NCBI RefSeq assembly: GCF_002362315.1
Contig: NZ_MTZV01000002.1
Span: 558,001-622,000, forward strand
From: Paraburkholderia acidicola
GTDB lineage: Bacteria > Pseudomonadota > Gammaproteobacteria > Burkholderiales > Burkholderiaceae
DNA: 64,000 bases
Direction: 5' to 3'
In this document: positions 17,854-27,799 of the stretch, piece by piece
Numbering within the stretch: position 1 is the stretch's first letter
How the letters are laid out: every line of letters starts with the position of its first letter
Program-made: the position numbers and the translations under genes
The notes under the pieces: model-generated
Seen by the model: only the letters and a program-made list of their open reading frames with translations
The model's database searches: none
What the model was told of the DNA's origin: nothing

Positions 17854-19965
17854 TCACTCCCACATCTTGCGGAGCTTCGCCGCGATCTGCAGCTTCGCCT
17901 GCGCTGCGGCCGCGAGCCCGGCTGCAGTCGGTGCCGCCGGAGGCGCGACGTGCGGCCACGCATACGCATCGAAGTGCGACATCAGATGCGCGGGAATGAA
18001 GCGGGTTCGCGACGCCCAGACGTGCCGGTCGCCGAGATGGGTCTGGTTGTGCACATAAAAGCGTTGCGGCACGACGATATGCAGGTCTTCCTTGGCGCGC
18101 GTCATCGCCACGTAGAGCAGGCGTCGCTCCTCGTCTATTTCTTCTTCGCTGCCGGTGCCCAGGTCCGACGGAATGCACCCGTCCACGCCGTTCAGCACGA
18201 ACACGTTGCGCCATTCCTGGCCCTTCGCCGAATGAATCGTCGACAGGATCAGGTAGTCCTCGTCGAGTAGCGGCACGCCGGATTCATCGCTGGTGGCATC
18301 GGGTGGATCGAGCGTCAGTTCGGTCAGGAAACGCTCGCGCGATGGGTACGTGCCCGCGATGCTCTCCATCTGCAGCACGTCCGCATGACGGATTGCCGCG
18401 TCCTCGTGATTGCGCTCGAGATGCGGCTCGTACCAGCGCCGGATCAGTTCGAACTCGGCGGGCCACGGCGATTCGCGCCCGCATACCGCCGACATCAGCG
18501 CGGCAAACGGCTGCCAGTCTTCGAATGCACGCGCTGGTGGCGTGAAGGCAGCGAGCGCATCGGCCGTGCGTACACCCGCATGAGCAGCCACCTGATCCAG
18601 CACACGCCCAGCAGTAGCCGGCCCGACCCCGGGCAACAACTGCATCACACGAAACCCCGCGACCCGGTCGCGCGGATTCTCCGCCCAGCGCAGCACCGCC
18701 AGCATGTCCTTCACGTGCACCGCATCGAGAAACTTCAGCCCGCCAAATTTCACGAACGGAATGTTGCGTCTCATCAGTTCGATTTCGAGCGCGGCGCTGT
18801 GATGAGCCGCGCGAAACAGCACCGCCTGCGCCTTCAGCGTCATGCCGCCTTCGCGCGCTTCGAGCACCTGCTCGACGACATAGCGGGCCTGCGCGGCTTC
18901 GTCCTCGACGGTGACGAGACGGGGGCGCTGCGCGGACGCCTTGTCGGTCCACAGGTTCTTCGTAAAGCGTTCGGCCGCGAGATCGATAACCGCGTTCGAT
19001 GCGGCGAGGATCGGTTGTGTCGAGCGGTAGTTGCGCTCGAGCGTCACCTGCTTCGCGGGCGGATCAAAATGCGTGGGGAAGTCGAGAATGTTGCGTATCG
19101 TCGCGCCGCGAAACGAATAGATCGACTGCGCGTCGTCGCCGACCACGGTCAGGCCGCGCCCATCGGGTTTTAGCGCGAGCAGGATCGACGCCTGCAGGCG
19201 GTTGGTGTCCTGGTATTCGTCGACGAGCACATGATCGAAGCGGCTCGATAGATCGGCGGCAATGGAGGGTTCGGCTGCAACGTAGGACCAGTACAGCAGC
19301 AGGTCGTCGTAGTCGAGCACGCTCTGCTTCTGCTTCGCGTCGACGTAGGCGGCGAACAGCATGCGCAGGTCTGCTTCCCACTCGCAGCACCACGGAAACG
19401 CCTGGGCCAGCACGTCCGCGAGCGTGGCGCCCGTATTCACGACCCGCGAATAGATCGCGAAGCAGGTGCTCTTCGACGGAAAACGGCGCTCCTTGGCGGA
19501 CAGGCCGAGTTCGTGACGCACGAGATTCATCAGATCGGCGGAATCTTCGCGGTCGTTGATCGTGAACGCCGGCGACAGGTCGATCCGTTCGGCGTATTCG
19601 CGCAGCAGCCGCGCGCCGACGCTATGGAACGTGCCGGACCACGTCAGGCTCTGGGTGGCCACCGGACGCGTGCCGAGTGCGGCGCCCGCGATGCGTGTCA
19701 CGCGCCGGGTCATTTCCTGCGCGGCGCGGCGCGAGAAGGTCAGCAGCAGAATGCGCCGCGGGTCGGCGCCCTTCACGATTAGCTGCGCGACGCGGTGCGC
19801 GAGCGTGTTGGTCTTGCCGGACCCCGCGCCGGCGATGACCAGCAGCGCGCCCGGCAGCTGGGTCGCGTCGGCGGTGCCGTACTCGACGGCTTCGCGCTGC
19901 GCGTCGTTGAGCCTGGCGAGCCAGGCGGCGGTGTCGGGCAGCGGGGAATCAGCGACGGAGAGCAC
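17854..19965 (-). CDS. UvrD/Rep-family ATP-dependent DNA helicase
   Basis: A superfamily 1A 3'-5' DNA helicase of the UvrD/PcrA/Rep type. Motifs in order: LNDAQREAV (Q motif), GAGSGKT (Walker A), LTFSRRAAQEMTRR (Ia), LVDEYQDTN (Walker B), VGDDAQSIYSFRGA (III), LERNYRSTQ (IV), HSAKGQEW (V) and YVAMTRAKEDL (VI). At about 700 residues it matches family length. I placed the start at the GTG at 19965. The frame stays open to an ATG at 20079, but those 38 residues do not resemble helicases, and neither start has a clear ribosome site. It is not UvrD proper by context, being alone on its strand. Confidence 0.92.
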   Translation of the reverse strand: MLSVADSPLPDTAAWLARLNDAQREAVEYGTADATQLPGALLVIAGAGSGKTNTLAHRVAQLIVKGADPRRILLLTFSRRAAQEMTRRVTRIAGAALGTRPVATQSLTWSGTFHSVGARLLREYAERIDLSPAFTINDREDSADLMNLVRHELGLSAKERRFPSKSTCFAIYSRVVNTGATLADVLAQAFPWCCEWEADLRMLFAAYVDAKQKQSVLDYDDLLLYWSYVAAEPSIAADLSSRFDHVLVDEYQDTNRLQASILLALKPDGRGLTVVGDDAQSIYSFRGATIRNILDFPTHFDPPAKQVTLERNYRSTQPILAASNAVIDLAAERFTKNLWTDKASAQRPRLVTVEDEAAQARYVVEQVLEAREGGMTLKAQAVLFRAAHHSAALEIELMRRNIPFVKFGGLKFLDAVHVKDMLAVLRWAENPRDRVAGFRVMQLLPGVGPATAGRVLDQVAAHAGVRTADALAAFTPPARAFEDWQPFAALMSAVCGRESPWPAEFELIRRWYEPHLERNHEDAAIRHADVLQMESIAGTYPSRERFLTELTLDPPDATSDESGVPLLDEDYLILSTIHSAKGQEWRNVFVLNGVDGCIPSDLGTGSEEEIDEERRLLYVAMTRAKEDLHIVVPQRFYVHNQTHLGDRHVWASRTRFIPAHLMSHFDAYAWPHVAPPAAPTAAGLAAAAQAKLQIAAKLRKMWE

Positions 19966-20116
19966 GGTGGGCGGTGGCGAGAGTGGTAAGCGACTGCCAC
20001 TGTATATCCGTACAGCCCATGGCGGCAAGCACCCTATTTTCCGGCGCGCTGCCAGTCGCTCACCGGACCACGTAATCACGCATCATGCGGCGCCACCCGG
20101 TGCGTGGCGCAGGCGC

Positions 20117-20153
20117 AAAAAAGCGGCCCGGACACTCACGTGCTCCGGGCCGC
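20117..20153 (-). terminator. Terminator for the small exported-protein genes
   Basis: Read on the minus strand, GCGGCCCGGA pairs with TCCGGGCCGC and is followed by six Ts. It lies about 65 nt beyond the stop of the 20218-20475 gene. Confidence 0.85.
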
Positions 20154-20217
20154 CTGTCACACAGGCGTTAAGCGAAGGAGAAAGCCCGGACATCGAGCGA
20201 CTTCTCCCCGCGCCTCG

Positions 20218-20475
20218 CTATTCCTTCTTCGCGTCCTTCACTTTCGCGTCGGCCGTCGCCTTGTCGGCATCGGCCTGTGCGTCGGTCTGCTGTTTGTCCG
20301 CCTTCGCCTGCGCGACCGAAGTTTTATGGTCCGCCTTCGCCTGAGCCTTCGCTGCCTTTTTATCGGCGTGCGTCGTGGGCTCCGACACCGGATCGTGCGA
20401 CTGCGCGACAGCCGCCGCGGACAGACAACCCGCAACCAGCGTCATGCCGATCGCGCTAACGAGCTTGTTCATCAT
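20218..20475 (-). CDS. Small exported Lys/Ala/Asp-rich protein
   Basis: An 85-residue protein with an N-terminal signal peptide (MMNKLVSAIGMTLVAGC). LVAGC fits a lipobox, though an AVAQ signal peptidase I site follows a few residues later. The mature part is a low-complexity run of K, A, D and Q built from KAxAKADxK-like units and should be helical and highly charged. AGGAGG lies 6 nt before the first of two adjacent ATGs. It follows a similar protein at 20526-21020, and the pair looks like a duplication. Function is unknown; such proteins are often envelope stress or osmotic proteins, but nothing here proves that. Confidence 0.75.
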   Translation of the reverse strand: MMNKLVSAIGMTLVAGCLSAAAVAQSHDPVSEPTTHADKKAAKAQAKADHKTSVAQAKADKQQTDAQADADKATADAKVKDAKKE

Positions 20476-20525
20476 TGGGTTCCTCCTTTGCATGACGGTA
20501 GGCATTGCGCCGCTCATTGGGCCAC

Positions 20526-21020
20526 TTAGTGCTGCCCGCTATCCGGACCCGGCGTCGCAGCCTGAGCCGGCGTGCCCTTCATGTCGGCCTTCATCTCATT
20601 GTTCGCGGCCTGCTTGTCGGCCTTGCGGTTCACCTTCGCGTCATGAACCTGTTGCTTGTACTGCGTCTTCGATGCCTTCTTCGAAGCGCTGTAGTTCGCA
20701 TTTGCCTGCGCGTCGGCATTGCGCTTTTGCACCAGCGGGTCAGTTGGGCTGGAAGCGGTCAGACGCTGCGGAGCGGGCGTGACGGGCTGCTCGATGCCTG
20801 CGGCGGCCGGTGCGGCGGGTGCCGCTTCACCTGGCTGCGCAGCACCCTGCACCGCAGGTGCCTGCATGGCCGGCGGCTGCATCTGGGCCTGGCCTGCGGT
20901 ATCGGGAGCCGGCGGCGTAGCCGTCTGTGCCAGTGCAGCGCCGGTAGCGAATATGCCCAATGCGGTGCTCAATGCAGCGGTCAGGGCGGTACCGATCAGT
21001 AGCGAACGAATCTGAGTCAT
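20526..21020 (-). CDS. Exported Ala/Pro/Lys-rich protein, paralogue of its neighbour
   Basis: A 164-residue protein with a signal peptide ending near ALAQTA. A Pro/Ala/Gln-rich middle is followed by a C-terminal KA-rich section (SASKKASKTQYKQQVHDAKV, then NRKADKQAANNEMKADMKG) like the mature part of the gene downstream. I start at the ATG at 21020, with GGAGAGG just upstream. The 50-nt gap and common orientation suggest a two-gene transcript ending at the terminator near 20117. Function is unknown. Confidence 0.75.
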   Translation of the reverse strand: MTQIRSLLIGTALTAALSTALGIFATGAALAQTATPPAPDTAGQAQMQPPAMQAPAVQGAAQPGEAAPAAPAAAGIEQPVTPAPQRLTASSPTDPLVQKRNADAQANANYSASKKASKTQYKQQVHDAKVNRKADKQAANNEMKADMKGTPAQAATPGPDSGQH

Positions 21021-21316
21021 GGCTATCCTCTCCAAGGTTGTCGCGATCGGGCGTTGTAGCCACTGGCCCTCGGTGCCAGCGACGCCCGATCGTTTCTGTG
21101 AACTGCCGCAAAAGCGCAGCAGTTATTCCCACAGACGGACCGTATCGAGTGAAGTTCGTGAAAAACAGGCAGTGTTACGGAACGTTTCATTTCCTGACAT
21201 CTGCATAACATCTGCTTGCATTTGCCGGCCCGAGCCCACGAAACCACCCGGGACAAGCATCTGTCCGGCGTCTGGCTTATGATGCGAACCCGTTCCGCTT
21301 TCCCGTCGCACACGCC

Positions 21317-21535
21317 ATGCCCAACCTCGATTTCACGCTGACCGGCGACTACGTCGAGTTGCACAATCTCCTGAAGATCACGGGCCTCGCGGACAGCGGC
21401 GGCTCCGCCAAGGTGCGTGTCGCCGCCGGCGAAGTGCTCGTCGACGGCCAGGTCGAACTGCGCAAAACGTGCAAAATCCGCGCAGGCCAGGTCGTGCTGC
21501 TGGGCGACACGCGCATCGCGGTACACGAGGCGTAG
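21317..21535 (+). CDS. S4-domain RNA-binding protein, YbcJ type
   Basis: A 72-residue single S4 domain, the RNA-binding fold also found in ribosomal protein S4 and pseudouridine synthases. The pattern matches YbcJ: LTGDYVELHNLLKITGLADSG, then VLVDGQVELRKTCKIRAGQ, which places the basic RNA-contact loop in the second half. It probably binds structured RNA, possibly ribosomal. It stands alone with its own start after about 300 nt of sequence in which I see no other gene. Confidence 0.9.
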   Translation: MPNLDFTLTGDYVELHNLLKITGLADSGGSAKVRVAAGEVLVDGQVELRKTCKIRAGQVVLLGDTRIAVHEA

Positions 21536-21725
21536 CGGGCGCAAACTTCGCCAGCGAGCAGCGCCCCTTCAGCCTCCCCGTCAAACCCGCACCAAAAGTG
21601 TGCCTGTTGATCGACAACAGAGCGCGCACGCAATAAGCTGTCAGCTTGTCAGCTTCAGCGGAAAACACTGATCAATCACGACACCGGCGTCGCCCGTGTC
21701 GTCCGCTTCTATTTGCAGGCCAACC

Positions 21726-23162
21726 ATGACCCACACCGGCCAACCCCAACCGGGCCGTTCCGCCTTTTCGCGCTCCGTCGCGGCGCCCCCGTCGCTGTCG
21801 CGCCATGCCGCCGACACTGCGCGCCTCGCCGCACCGCTTGCCATTGCACAGCTATCGCAGATGGCGATGAGCGTGACCGATACCGTATTGCTCGGCTCGC
21901 TCGGCGCCGATGCGCTCGCAGCGGGCGGCCTCGGCGCGAATCTGTTCTTCACCGTGGTCACGCTGCTGCAGGGCGTGCTGACCTCGGTCAGCGTCAGCGT
22001 CTCGCACGCACGCGGCGCCCAGGCCGAGGAGCGCGTGCCGCACATCTACTGGACCGGCTTCCTGCTGTCGGTATTGCTGTCGATACCGGCGTTCGTGCTG
22101 CTGTCGTTCGCAACGCCGATCCTGCTCGCATTCGGCGAACCGGCCTTGCTCGCGCACAACATCGGCGAATACACGGGCGTGCTGCGCTGGGCGACGCTCG
22201 GCAGCCTGATCGGGATCGGGCTGATGCGCTCGTTCCTCCCCGCTATCGGTGCGGCCAAGCGGTTGCTGTGGGTGTCGCTGGGCGGGGTGTTCGTCAACGG
22301 TTTCCTGAATTACGGGCTGATTCACGGTGCGTGGGGACTGCCGCATCTGGGCTTTCTCGGATCGGCGACGGCGACCACGTTCACGGTCTGGATGTCCGCG
22401 CTCATCTTGATGGGACTGCTGCATCTGCGCCCGCGCTTTCGCCACTTCGCGGTTGCCACGCGCCCGAGCGTGCCGCTGATGGGCGAGCTGTTCGGCATCG
22501 GCTGGCCGGTCGCAATTACGTACGGCGTCGAAACGATGCTGTTTCTCACGACCGGCCTGATGATCGGCGTGCTCGGCGAGTCGTCGCTGGCTGCGCACCA
22601 GATCGCCTTGAACGTCGCGTCGGTCGCCTTCATGGTGCCGCTGGCGATCGGTCAGGCAGCGAACGTGCGCGTCGGCTTCTGGACCGGCGCCCAGCAACCG
22701 CTGGCGGCCCGGCATGCGGGCTTCGTTGCGCTGGCGCTCGGCGTCGGCTTCATGACGCTGTCGGGGCTCGTACTGATCCTGGCGCCGCATGCGATCGTCG
22801 GGCTGTATCTGCATCTCGACGATCCGCGCAACGCCGCGACCGTGCAGCTCGCCACGTCGCTGCTCGGCGTTGCGGCGCTGTTCCAGATCGTCGACGGCAT
22901 GCAGACGGTTGGCTCGGGCTGCCTGCGTGGACTGAAGGACACGCGCATTCCGATGATCGCCGCCGCGATCGGCTACTGGGGTATCGGTTTTCCGACCGGC
23001 TACACGCTGGCGTTCCACTTCGGCTTCGGCACGCGCGGACTGTGGTGGGGACTCGCGGCCGGACTCGCCAGCGTCGCACTCCTGATGACGCTGCGCTTTC
23101 ACAAGCTGAGCCTGCGCAACGTACAGATGGCTGCTGCAGCATCGTCGCAACCCGCGTCGTGA
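21726..23162 (+). CDS. MATE-family multidrug efflux transporter
   Basis: A 478-residue MATE exporter with about 12 transmembrane helices, driven by Na+ or H+ and expelling cationic drugs. Recognisable parts are the N-terminal LAAPLAIAQLSQMAMSVTDT with VLLGSLGADALAAG, the mid-protein repeat MGELFGIGWPVAITYG, and SSLAAHQIALNVASVAFMVP. I use the ATG at 21726; a GTG 30 nt upstream is less likely. It resembles NorM-type proteins, but the substrate is unknown. A terminator follows after about 90 nt. Confidence 0.92.
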   Translation: MTHTGQPQPGRSAFSRSVAAPPSLSRHAADTARLAAPLAIAQLSQMAMSVTDTVLLGSLGADALAAGGLGANLFFTVVTLLQGVLTSVSVSVSHARGAQAEERVPHIYWTGFLLSVLLSIPAFVLLSFATPILLAFGEPALLAHNIGEYTGVLRWATLGSLIGIGLMRSFLPAIGAAKRLLWVSLGGVFVNGFLNYGLIHGAWGLPHLGFLGSATATTFTVWMSALILMGLLHLRPRFRHFAVATRPSVPLMGELFGIGWPVAITYGVETMLFLTTGLMIGVLGESSLAAHQIALNVASVAFMVPLAIGQAANVRVGFWTGAQQPLAARHAGFVALALGVGFMTLSGLVLILAPHAIVGLYLHLDDPRNAATVQLATSLLGVAALFQIVDGMQTVGSGCLRGLKDTRIPMIAAAIGYWGIGFPTGYTLAFHFGFGTRGLWWGLAAGLASVALLMTLRFHKLSLRNVQMAAAASSQPAS

Positions 23163-23520
23163 GCTAAGCAAAGCACGCGATCTTGGTTGGGAGCGATGAG
23201 TGGCCGCGCTACGATGAAGCCGTCTTACTTTGACACTCCTCTGACAGGGTTTTAACCCGCGCACTGCGCGGGTTTCTTTTTTGTGCGGCCGTTCGTCGTG
23301 CCGGCAATCTATCGCGTCGACGGTAAAATGCGCGGCGGATGCCTGCGTGCATCCCGCTGCGCATCTCACGAGGGTGCGCTGCCGCGCACGGCATGCTCAC
23401 CGCTGCCATACCCCCGCCGCACGATCCGCAACACCGCGATTGCGCATCGCGTTCGCACGGCACTACCGCGTGCCACACACCATCGCTTCCAGCACAAAAC
23501 AAAACCAAGGACCACCTGTC
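23163..23520 (+). other. Intergenic region with a terminator and a possible promoter
   Basis: These 358 nt contain the terminator at 23254-23282. A TAAAAT-like box near 23323 may serve the transporter that begins at 23521. I see no convincing gene; the open frame across this stretch has no protein-like composition. Confidence 0.5.
23254..23282 (+). terminator. Terminator after the MATE gene
   Basis: A 9-bp stem (AACCCGCGC / GCGCGGGTT) with a 3-nt loop is followed by a T-rich tract. Confidence 0.85.
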
Positions 23521-24471
23521 ATGCTTGCCCGGGTTACCCGTCTCTTTCCGCTGTGGGCTGTACTCGTTTCACTCACCGCTTATTTTTCGCCGGCATCGGT
23601 AAGCGGCATCGCGCCGCATGTCACCACGCTGCTCACCATCATCATGCTGGCAATGGGCGTCACGCTATCGGTAGCGGACTTTCAGCGCGTGTTCACGCGG
23701 CCCGCTCCGGTCGTGGCCGGCATCGTGCTGCATTACCTCGTGATGCCGCTCGCCGCATGGGCGATCGCGAAAGCGCTACGGATGCCGCCCGATCTCACGG
23801 CCGGCATGGTGCTCGTCGGTAGCGTGGCGAGTGGTACGGCATCGAACGTCATGATCTATCTCGCGCGCGGCGACGTGGCGCTGTCGGTTACGATCAGCGC
23901 GCTGTCGACGCTCGTCGGCGTGTTCGCGACGCCGCTGCTCACACGGCTCTATGTGGACGCATCGATTGCCGTCGATGTGCGCGGCATGCTGCTCAGCATC
24001 CTGCAGATCGTCGCGGTGCCGATCGCGGTCGGCCTCGTGATCAATCATCTGTTCGGCCGCATCGTGCGCAAAATTGAACCGGTGCTGCCGCTGGTGTCGA
24101 TGGTGGCGATCCTGCTGATCATCGCGGCGGTGGTCGGTGGGACGCAGAAGAGCATTGCGTCGGTCGGGCTCGTCGTGATGCTCGGTGTGGTTCTGCATAA
24201 CGGCATTGGTCTGCTCGGCGGTTATTGGGGCGGCCGGTTGCTCGGCTTCGACGAATCGGTTTGCCGGACGCTCGCGATCGAAGTCGGCATGCAGAACTCC
24301 GGCCTTGCCGCGACGCTCGGCAAACTCTATTTCACGCCGATCGCCGCCTTGCCTGGCGCGCTGTTCTCGGTGTGGCACAACCTGTCAGGCTCGCTACTTG
24401 CTGGCTACTGGGCGGGCCGCCCGGCGCGCGGGTCGACGCGGGCCGACACGGACCGACAGGTCGCCGGGTAA
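23521..24471 (+). CDS. Bile acid:sodium symporter (BASS) family transporter
   Basis: A 316-residue transporter with about ten helices, of the bacterial BASS group whose members carry bile acids, keto acids or pantoate with Na+. The core motifs [21 protein letters not shown] (broken-helix Na+ site) and [15 protein letters not shown] are intact. I start at the ATG at 23521, where the first helix begins ([15 protein letters not shown]); the frame upstream is non-coding. The substrate cannot be assigned. It stands alone; the next gene begins 119 nt later. Confidence 0.9.
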   Translation: MLARVTRLFPLWAVLVSLTAYFSPASVSGIAPHVTTLLTIIMLAMGVTLSVADFQRVFTRPAPVVAGIVLHYLVMPLAAWAIAKALRMPPDLTAGMVLVGSVASGTASNVMIYLARGDVALSVTISALSTLVGVFATPLLTRLYVDASIAVDVRGMLLSILQIVAVPIAVGLVINHLFGRIVRKIEPVLPLVSMVAILLIIAAVVGGTQKSIASVGLVVMLGVVLHNGIGLLGGYWGGRLLGFDESVCRTLAIEVGMQNSGLAATLGKLYFTPIAALPGALFSVWHNLSGSLLAGYWAGRPARGSTRADTDRQVAG

Positions 24472-24590
24472 CGGCATTCCCCTTTAGAATCGCTTCCAGA
24501 ATCCGCTCCGGGCGATGCGCCGAAGCCATCGCCCGGCCCTGGCGGCAACGCCTCATCTACTCGACAGTCGACCCAGACGGAGGAAGCAGC

Positions 24591-26246
24591 GTGCCGGCGT
24601 ATTCCCTCTCTACTCATCACGCATCGACCACACCCTGGCGGCACATCGCCGCCGCAGCCGCCCGCACAGCCCTGCTATGCATCGCCACGACGCTGCTCGG
24701 TGCGTGCGCAACACGTCCACCCGCCACCTCGATGAATCGCGAGGTTACGCACGCGCTGCCCGCCGATACCCCAACCCCCCTGCTTGACGCACTCACCACA
24801 CCTGAGCGCACGCATCCGGGCGAATCGGGCTTTCGCGTGCTGTCGAACGGCTCCGAAGCGCTGCAGATGCGCATCGCCCTCGCGCGCGCCGCGACGAAAA
24901 CGCTCGACATGCAGTACTACATCGCCAACGAGGACACGACCGGCAAACTGCTGCTCGGTGCCGCGCTCTATGCGGCCGATCGCGGCGTGCGCGTGCGGAT
25001 GCTGGTCGACGATCTGAACTTCGACGACATCGACAGCGTGATGGCTGCGCTGAACTCGCACGACAACATCGAGATCCGCGTCTTCAATCCGTTCGGCACC
25101 ACGCACCGGGGCATGTTCGAACGCACGGCGAATCTGTTCACGAAGATCGACAGCTTCACGCGACGCATGCATAACAAGGCGATGATCGCGGACAACCAGG
25201 TGTCGATTGTGGGCGGGCGCAATCTCGGCGACGAATATTTCAGCGCGAGTACGACGCTGCAGTTCCGCGATCTCGATGTGCTCGCCGCGGGTCCGATCAC
25301 GCACGATGTCTCGGCGAGCTTCGACGAATTCTGGCAAAGCAGTAGTTCGTACCCGTTGCGCGCATTGAATCATCAGAAGTTCGAGCCGAAGGAACTCGAT
25401 GCGATGCGCGACGAACTGCGCGCGCACTGGCGCGACAACGCGGACCCGTACAACGCAAAACCGCTGAACGCGACACCGCTCGCCGCGCAGATCGCGAGCA
25501 ACACGCTTGGGCTGACATGGGCACCGGCCGAGTTCAAGGCCGATACGCCTGACAAGATCGTCAAACCAACCGACGATTACGTCAGCCCACCCATGCAACG
25601 GCTGATCGAACTGACGCACGATGCGCAGAAAGAATTCCTCGTCATTTCGCCGTATTTCGTGCCGCACGATGCGGGTGTGAAAGGGCTCGGCGTACTGACG
25701 CAGCGCGGCGTGCGCGTGGCGGTGCTGACCAACTCGATGGCCGCAACCGATGCGATCGCCGTGCAGGCCGGCTACAGTCCGTACCGCGTGCCGCTGCTAA
25801 AAGAAGGCGTCGAGTTATACGAATTCCGACCGATCCAGAACCAGCCGAGGCCAGGCATTGCCGGATCGCAATCGCGTGCGAGCCTGCATGCGAAAACTTA
25901 CGTCATCGATCGAAAGATACTGGTGATCGGTTCGATGAACCTCGATCCGCGGTCCGCGCATCTGAACACCGAACTCGCACTGGTGATCCACAGCGAAGCG
26001 CTCGCAGGCGAAGTCGCCACGCTGTTCGATCGCGCGACGCAACCGGAGATCAGCTATCGCGTCACGCTCGCAACACCGGCCGAACGCGCGCGCCTGAAAG
26101 CCGACAGCGTGACCGAGTCGCCGCTGATCTGGACCGATGTGGAAGACGGCCAGCGGCACACCTATAACCTCGATCCACATGCGGGTTTCTACAGAAATCT
26201 GCTGACGGGGATATGCTTGCTGTTGCCCATCGATAACGAGCTTTGA
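24591..26246 (+). CDS. Phospholipase D / cardiolipin synthase-like lipoprotein
   Basis: A 551-residue envelope protein with two HKD (phospholipase D) motifs: HNKAMIADN with GGRN in the first half and HAKTYVIDRK with GSMN near the C-terminus. Two HKD motifs form one active site that hydrolyses or transfers phosphatidyl groups. The signal peptide ends in the lipobox LLGAC. The residue after Cys is Ala, which favours outer-membrane sorting. I chose the GTG at 24591, since GGAGG sits 8 nt upstream. It differs from cardiolipin synthase in being a lipoprotein; this subfamily is common in proteobacteria, but the substrate is unproven. Confidence 0.88.
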   Translation: MPAYSLSTHHASTTPWRHIAAAAARTALLCIATTLLGACATRPPATSMNREVTHALPADTPTPLLDALTTPERTHPGESGFRVLSNGSEALQMRIALARAATKTLDMQYYIANEDTTGKLLLGAALYAADRGVRVRMLVDDLNFDDIDSVMAALNSHDNIEIRVFNPFGTTHRGMFERTANLFTKIDSFTRRMHNKAMIADNQVSIVGGRNLGDEYFSASTTLQFRDLDVLAAGPITHDVSASFDEFWQSSSSYPLRALNHQKFEPKELDAMRDELRAHWRDNADPYNAKPLNATPLAAQIASNTLGLTWAPAEFKADTPDKIVKPTDDYVSPPMQRLIELTHDAQKEFLVISPYFVPHDAGVKGLGVLTQRGVRVAVLTNSMAATDAIAVQAGYSPYRVPLLKEGVELYEFRPIQNQPRPGIAGSQSRASLHAKTYVIDRKILVIGSMNLDPRSAHLNTELALVIHSEALAGEVATLFDRATQPEISYRVTLATPAERARLKADSVTESPLIWTDVEDGQRHTYNLDPHAGFYRNLLTGICLLLPIDNEL

Positions 26247-26324
26247 CGGCGCCTCTGTCCGCCTCCCGCCGGGCCGCATCGTGCCGTGTCGAGAACCCGA
26301 TCAGTCAAACGGAGTGAAATCATC

Positions 26325-27725
26325 ATGACCGAAGATGTACGCATGGAGCGCGATACGTTCGGCGAAATCGCCGTGCCGAACGCTCGCCTGTGGGGCGCGC
26401 AGACGCAGCGCTCATTGCAGAATTTCCGCATTTCGTCGGAGAAGCAGTCGCCGGAACTGATCACGGCGCTCGCCGTGATCAAGCGCGCCGCCGCCGAAGT
26501 GAATCTCGGGCTCGGTGTGCTCGACGAAACGAAGGCGCACGCCATCATGCGCGCCGCCGACGAGATCATCGACGGCCAGCATCCGCAGGAATTTCCGCTC
26601 GCGGTCTGGCAAACCGGGTCCGGCACGCAGACCAACATGAACCTCAACGAGGTGATCGCGAATCGCGCGAGTGAACTGCTCGGCGGCGAACGCGGCGAAG
26701 CGCGCAAGGTGCATCCGAACGACGACGTGAATCGCGGCCAGTCTTCCAATGATGTGTTCCCGACCGCGATGCATGTGGCCGCCGCGACCGGCATTGTCCG
26801 GCATCTGTTGCCCGCGTTGAAGACGTTGCGCGATACGCTCGACGGCAAGGCAAAGGCGTTCGCCGGGATCGTGAAGATCGGCCGCACACATCTGCAGGAT
26901 GCGACGCCGCTCACGCTCGGCCAGGAATTCTCCGGCTATGTCGCGCAACTCGATCAGGGCATCCGTCACGTCGAATCGACGCTGCCGCATCTGTACGAAC
27001 TCGCGCAGGGCGGCACCGCGGTCGGTACCGGGCTTAACGCGCATCCGCAGTTCGCGACGAAAGTAGCCGCTGAAATCGGCAAGCTGACCGGTGTGCCGTT
27101 CGTGTCCGCGGCCAACAAGTTCGAAGTGATGGCTGCCGCCGACGCACTCGTGTTTGCGCACGGCGCATTGAAAACCATCGCCGCCAGCCTGAACAAGATC
27201 GCTAACGACGTGCGCTGGCTCGCGAGCGGTCCGCGTTGCGGCCTCGGCGAACTGTCGATTCCGGAAAATGAACCGGGCAGCTCGATCATGCCGGGCAAGG
27301 TCAATCCGACGCAGTCGGAAGCGCTGACCATGTTGTGTGCGCAAGTGTTCGGTAATGACGTCGCGGTGAATATCGGTGGCGCGAGCGGCAATTTCGAACT
27401 GAACGTGTTCCGCCCGATGATCGCGCACAACGTGCTGCAATCCATTCGCCTGCTCGCCGACGGCGCGCAGAGCTTCAACGATCACTGCGCGGTCGGCATC
27501 GAGCCGAATCGCGATCGTATCGATACGTTGCTCAATGAATCGCTGATGCTCGTCACGGCGCTCAATCCGCACATCGGCTACGACAAGGCCGCGCAGATTG
27601 CGAAGAAGGCGCACAAGGAAGGGACGACGCTAAAGGCTGCCGCGCTTACGCTCGGCTACGTCACGGAGCAGCAGTTCGACGAATGGGTTCAGCCTGCCGA
27701 TATGGTTGGTAACGTTAAAGGCTGA
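26325..27725 (+). CDS. fumC: Fumarate hydratase, class II
   Basis: FumC is the iron-free, homotetrameric fumarase that interconverts fumarate and L-malate in the TCA cycle. The 466-residue protein shows [11 protein letters not shown], the TGxGT-like [11 protein letters not shown], and the family signature [13 protein letters not shown] with the active-site Ser loop. The start is the ATG at 26325, with GGAGTGAA upstream. Being oxidant-stable, this form is typically favoured under iron limitation or oxidative stress. Confidence 0.97.
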   Translation: MTEDVRMERDTFGEIAVPNARLWGAQTQRSLQNFRISSEKQSPELITALAVIKRAAAEVNLGLGVLDETKAHAIMRAADEIIDGQHPQEFPLAVWQTGSGTQTNMNLNEVIANRASELLGGERGEARKVHPNDDVNRGQSSNDVFPTAMHVAAATGIVRHLLPALKTLRDTLDGKAKAFAGIVKIGRTHLQDATPLTLGQEFSGYVAQLDQGIRHVESTLPHLYELAQGGTAVGTGLNAHPQFATKVAAEIGKLTGVPFVSAANKFEVMAAADALVFAHGALKTIAASLNKIANDVRWLASGPRCGLGELSIPENEPGSSIMPGKVNPTQSEALTMLCAQVFGNDVAVNIGGASGNFELNVFRPMIAHNVLQSIRLLADGAQSFNDHCAVGIEPNRDRIDTLLNESLMLVTALNPHIGYDKAAQIAKKAHKEGTTLKAAALTLGYVTEQQFDEWVQPADMVGNVKG

Positions 27726-27799
27726 TACTGGCCTCGGCGGTTGCGTGCGGTAGCTGGTGGCATACGCCGCCGTGCGCAACCGACCACATTCGCGCAGAC

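Noticed and set aside
21852..23369. Antisense frame of 505 codons across the MATE gene
   Set aside because: Very Arg/Gln/His-rich and opposite a clear transporter; it also crosses the terminator.
24225..24590. N-terminal extension of the phospholipase D-like frame
   Set aside because: It overlaps the BASS transporter gene and lacks protein-like composition. The GTG at 24591 has a ribosome site and begins a signal peptide.
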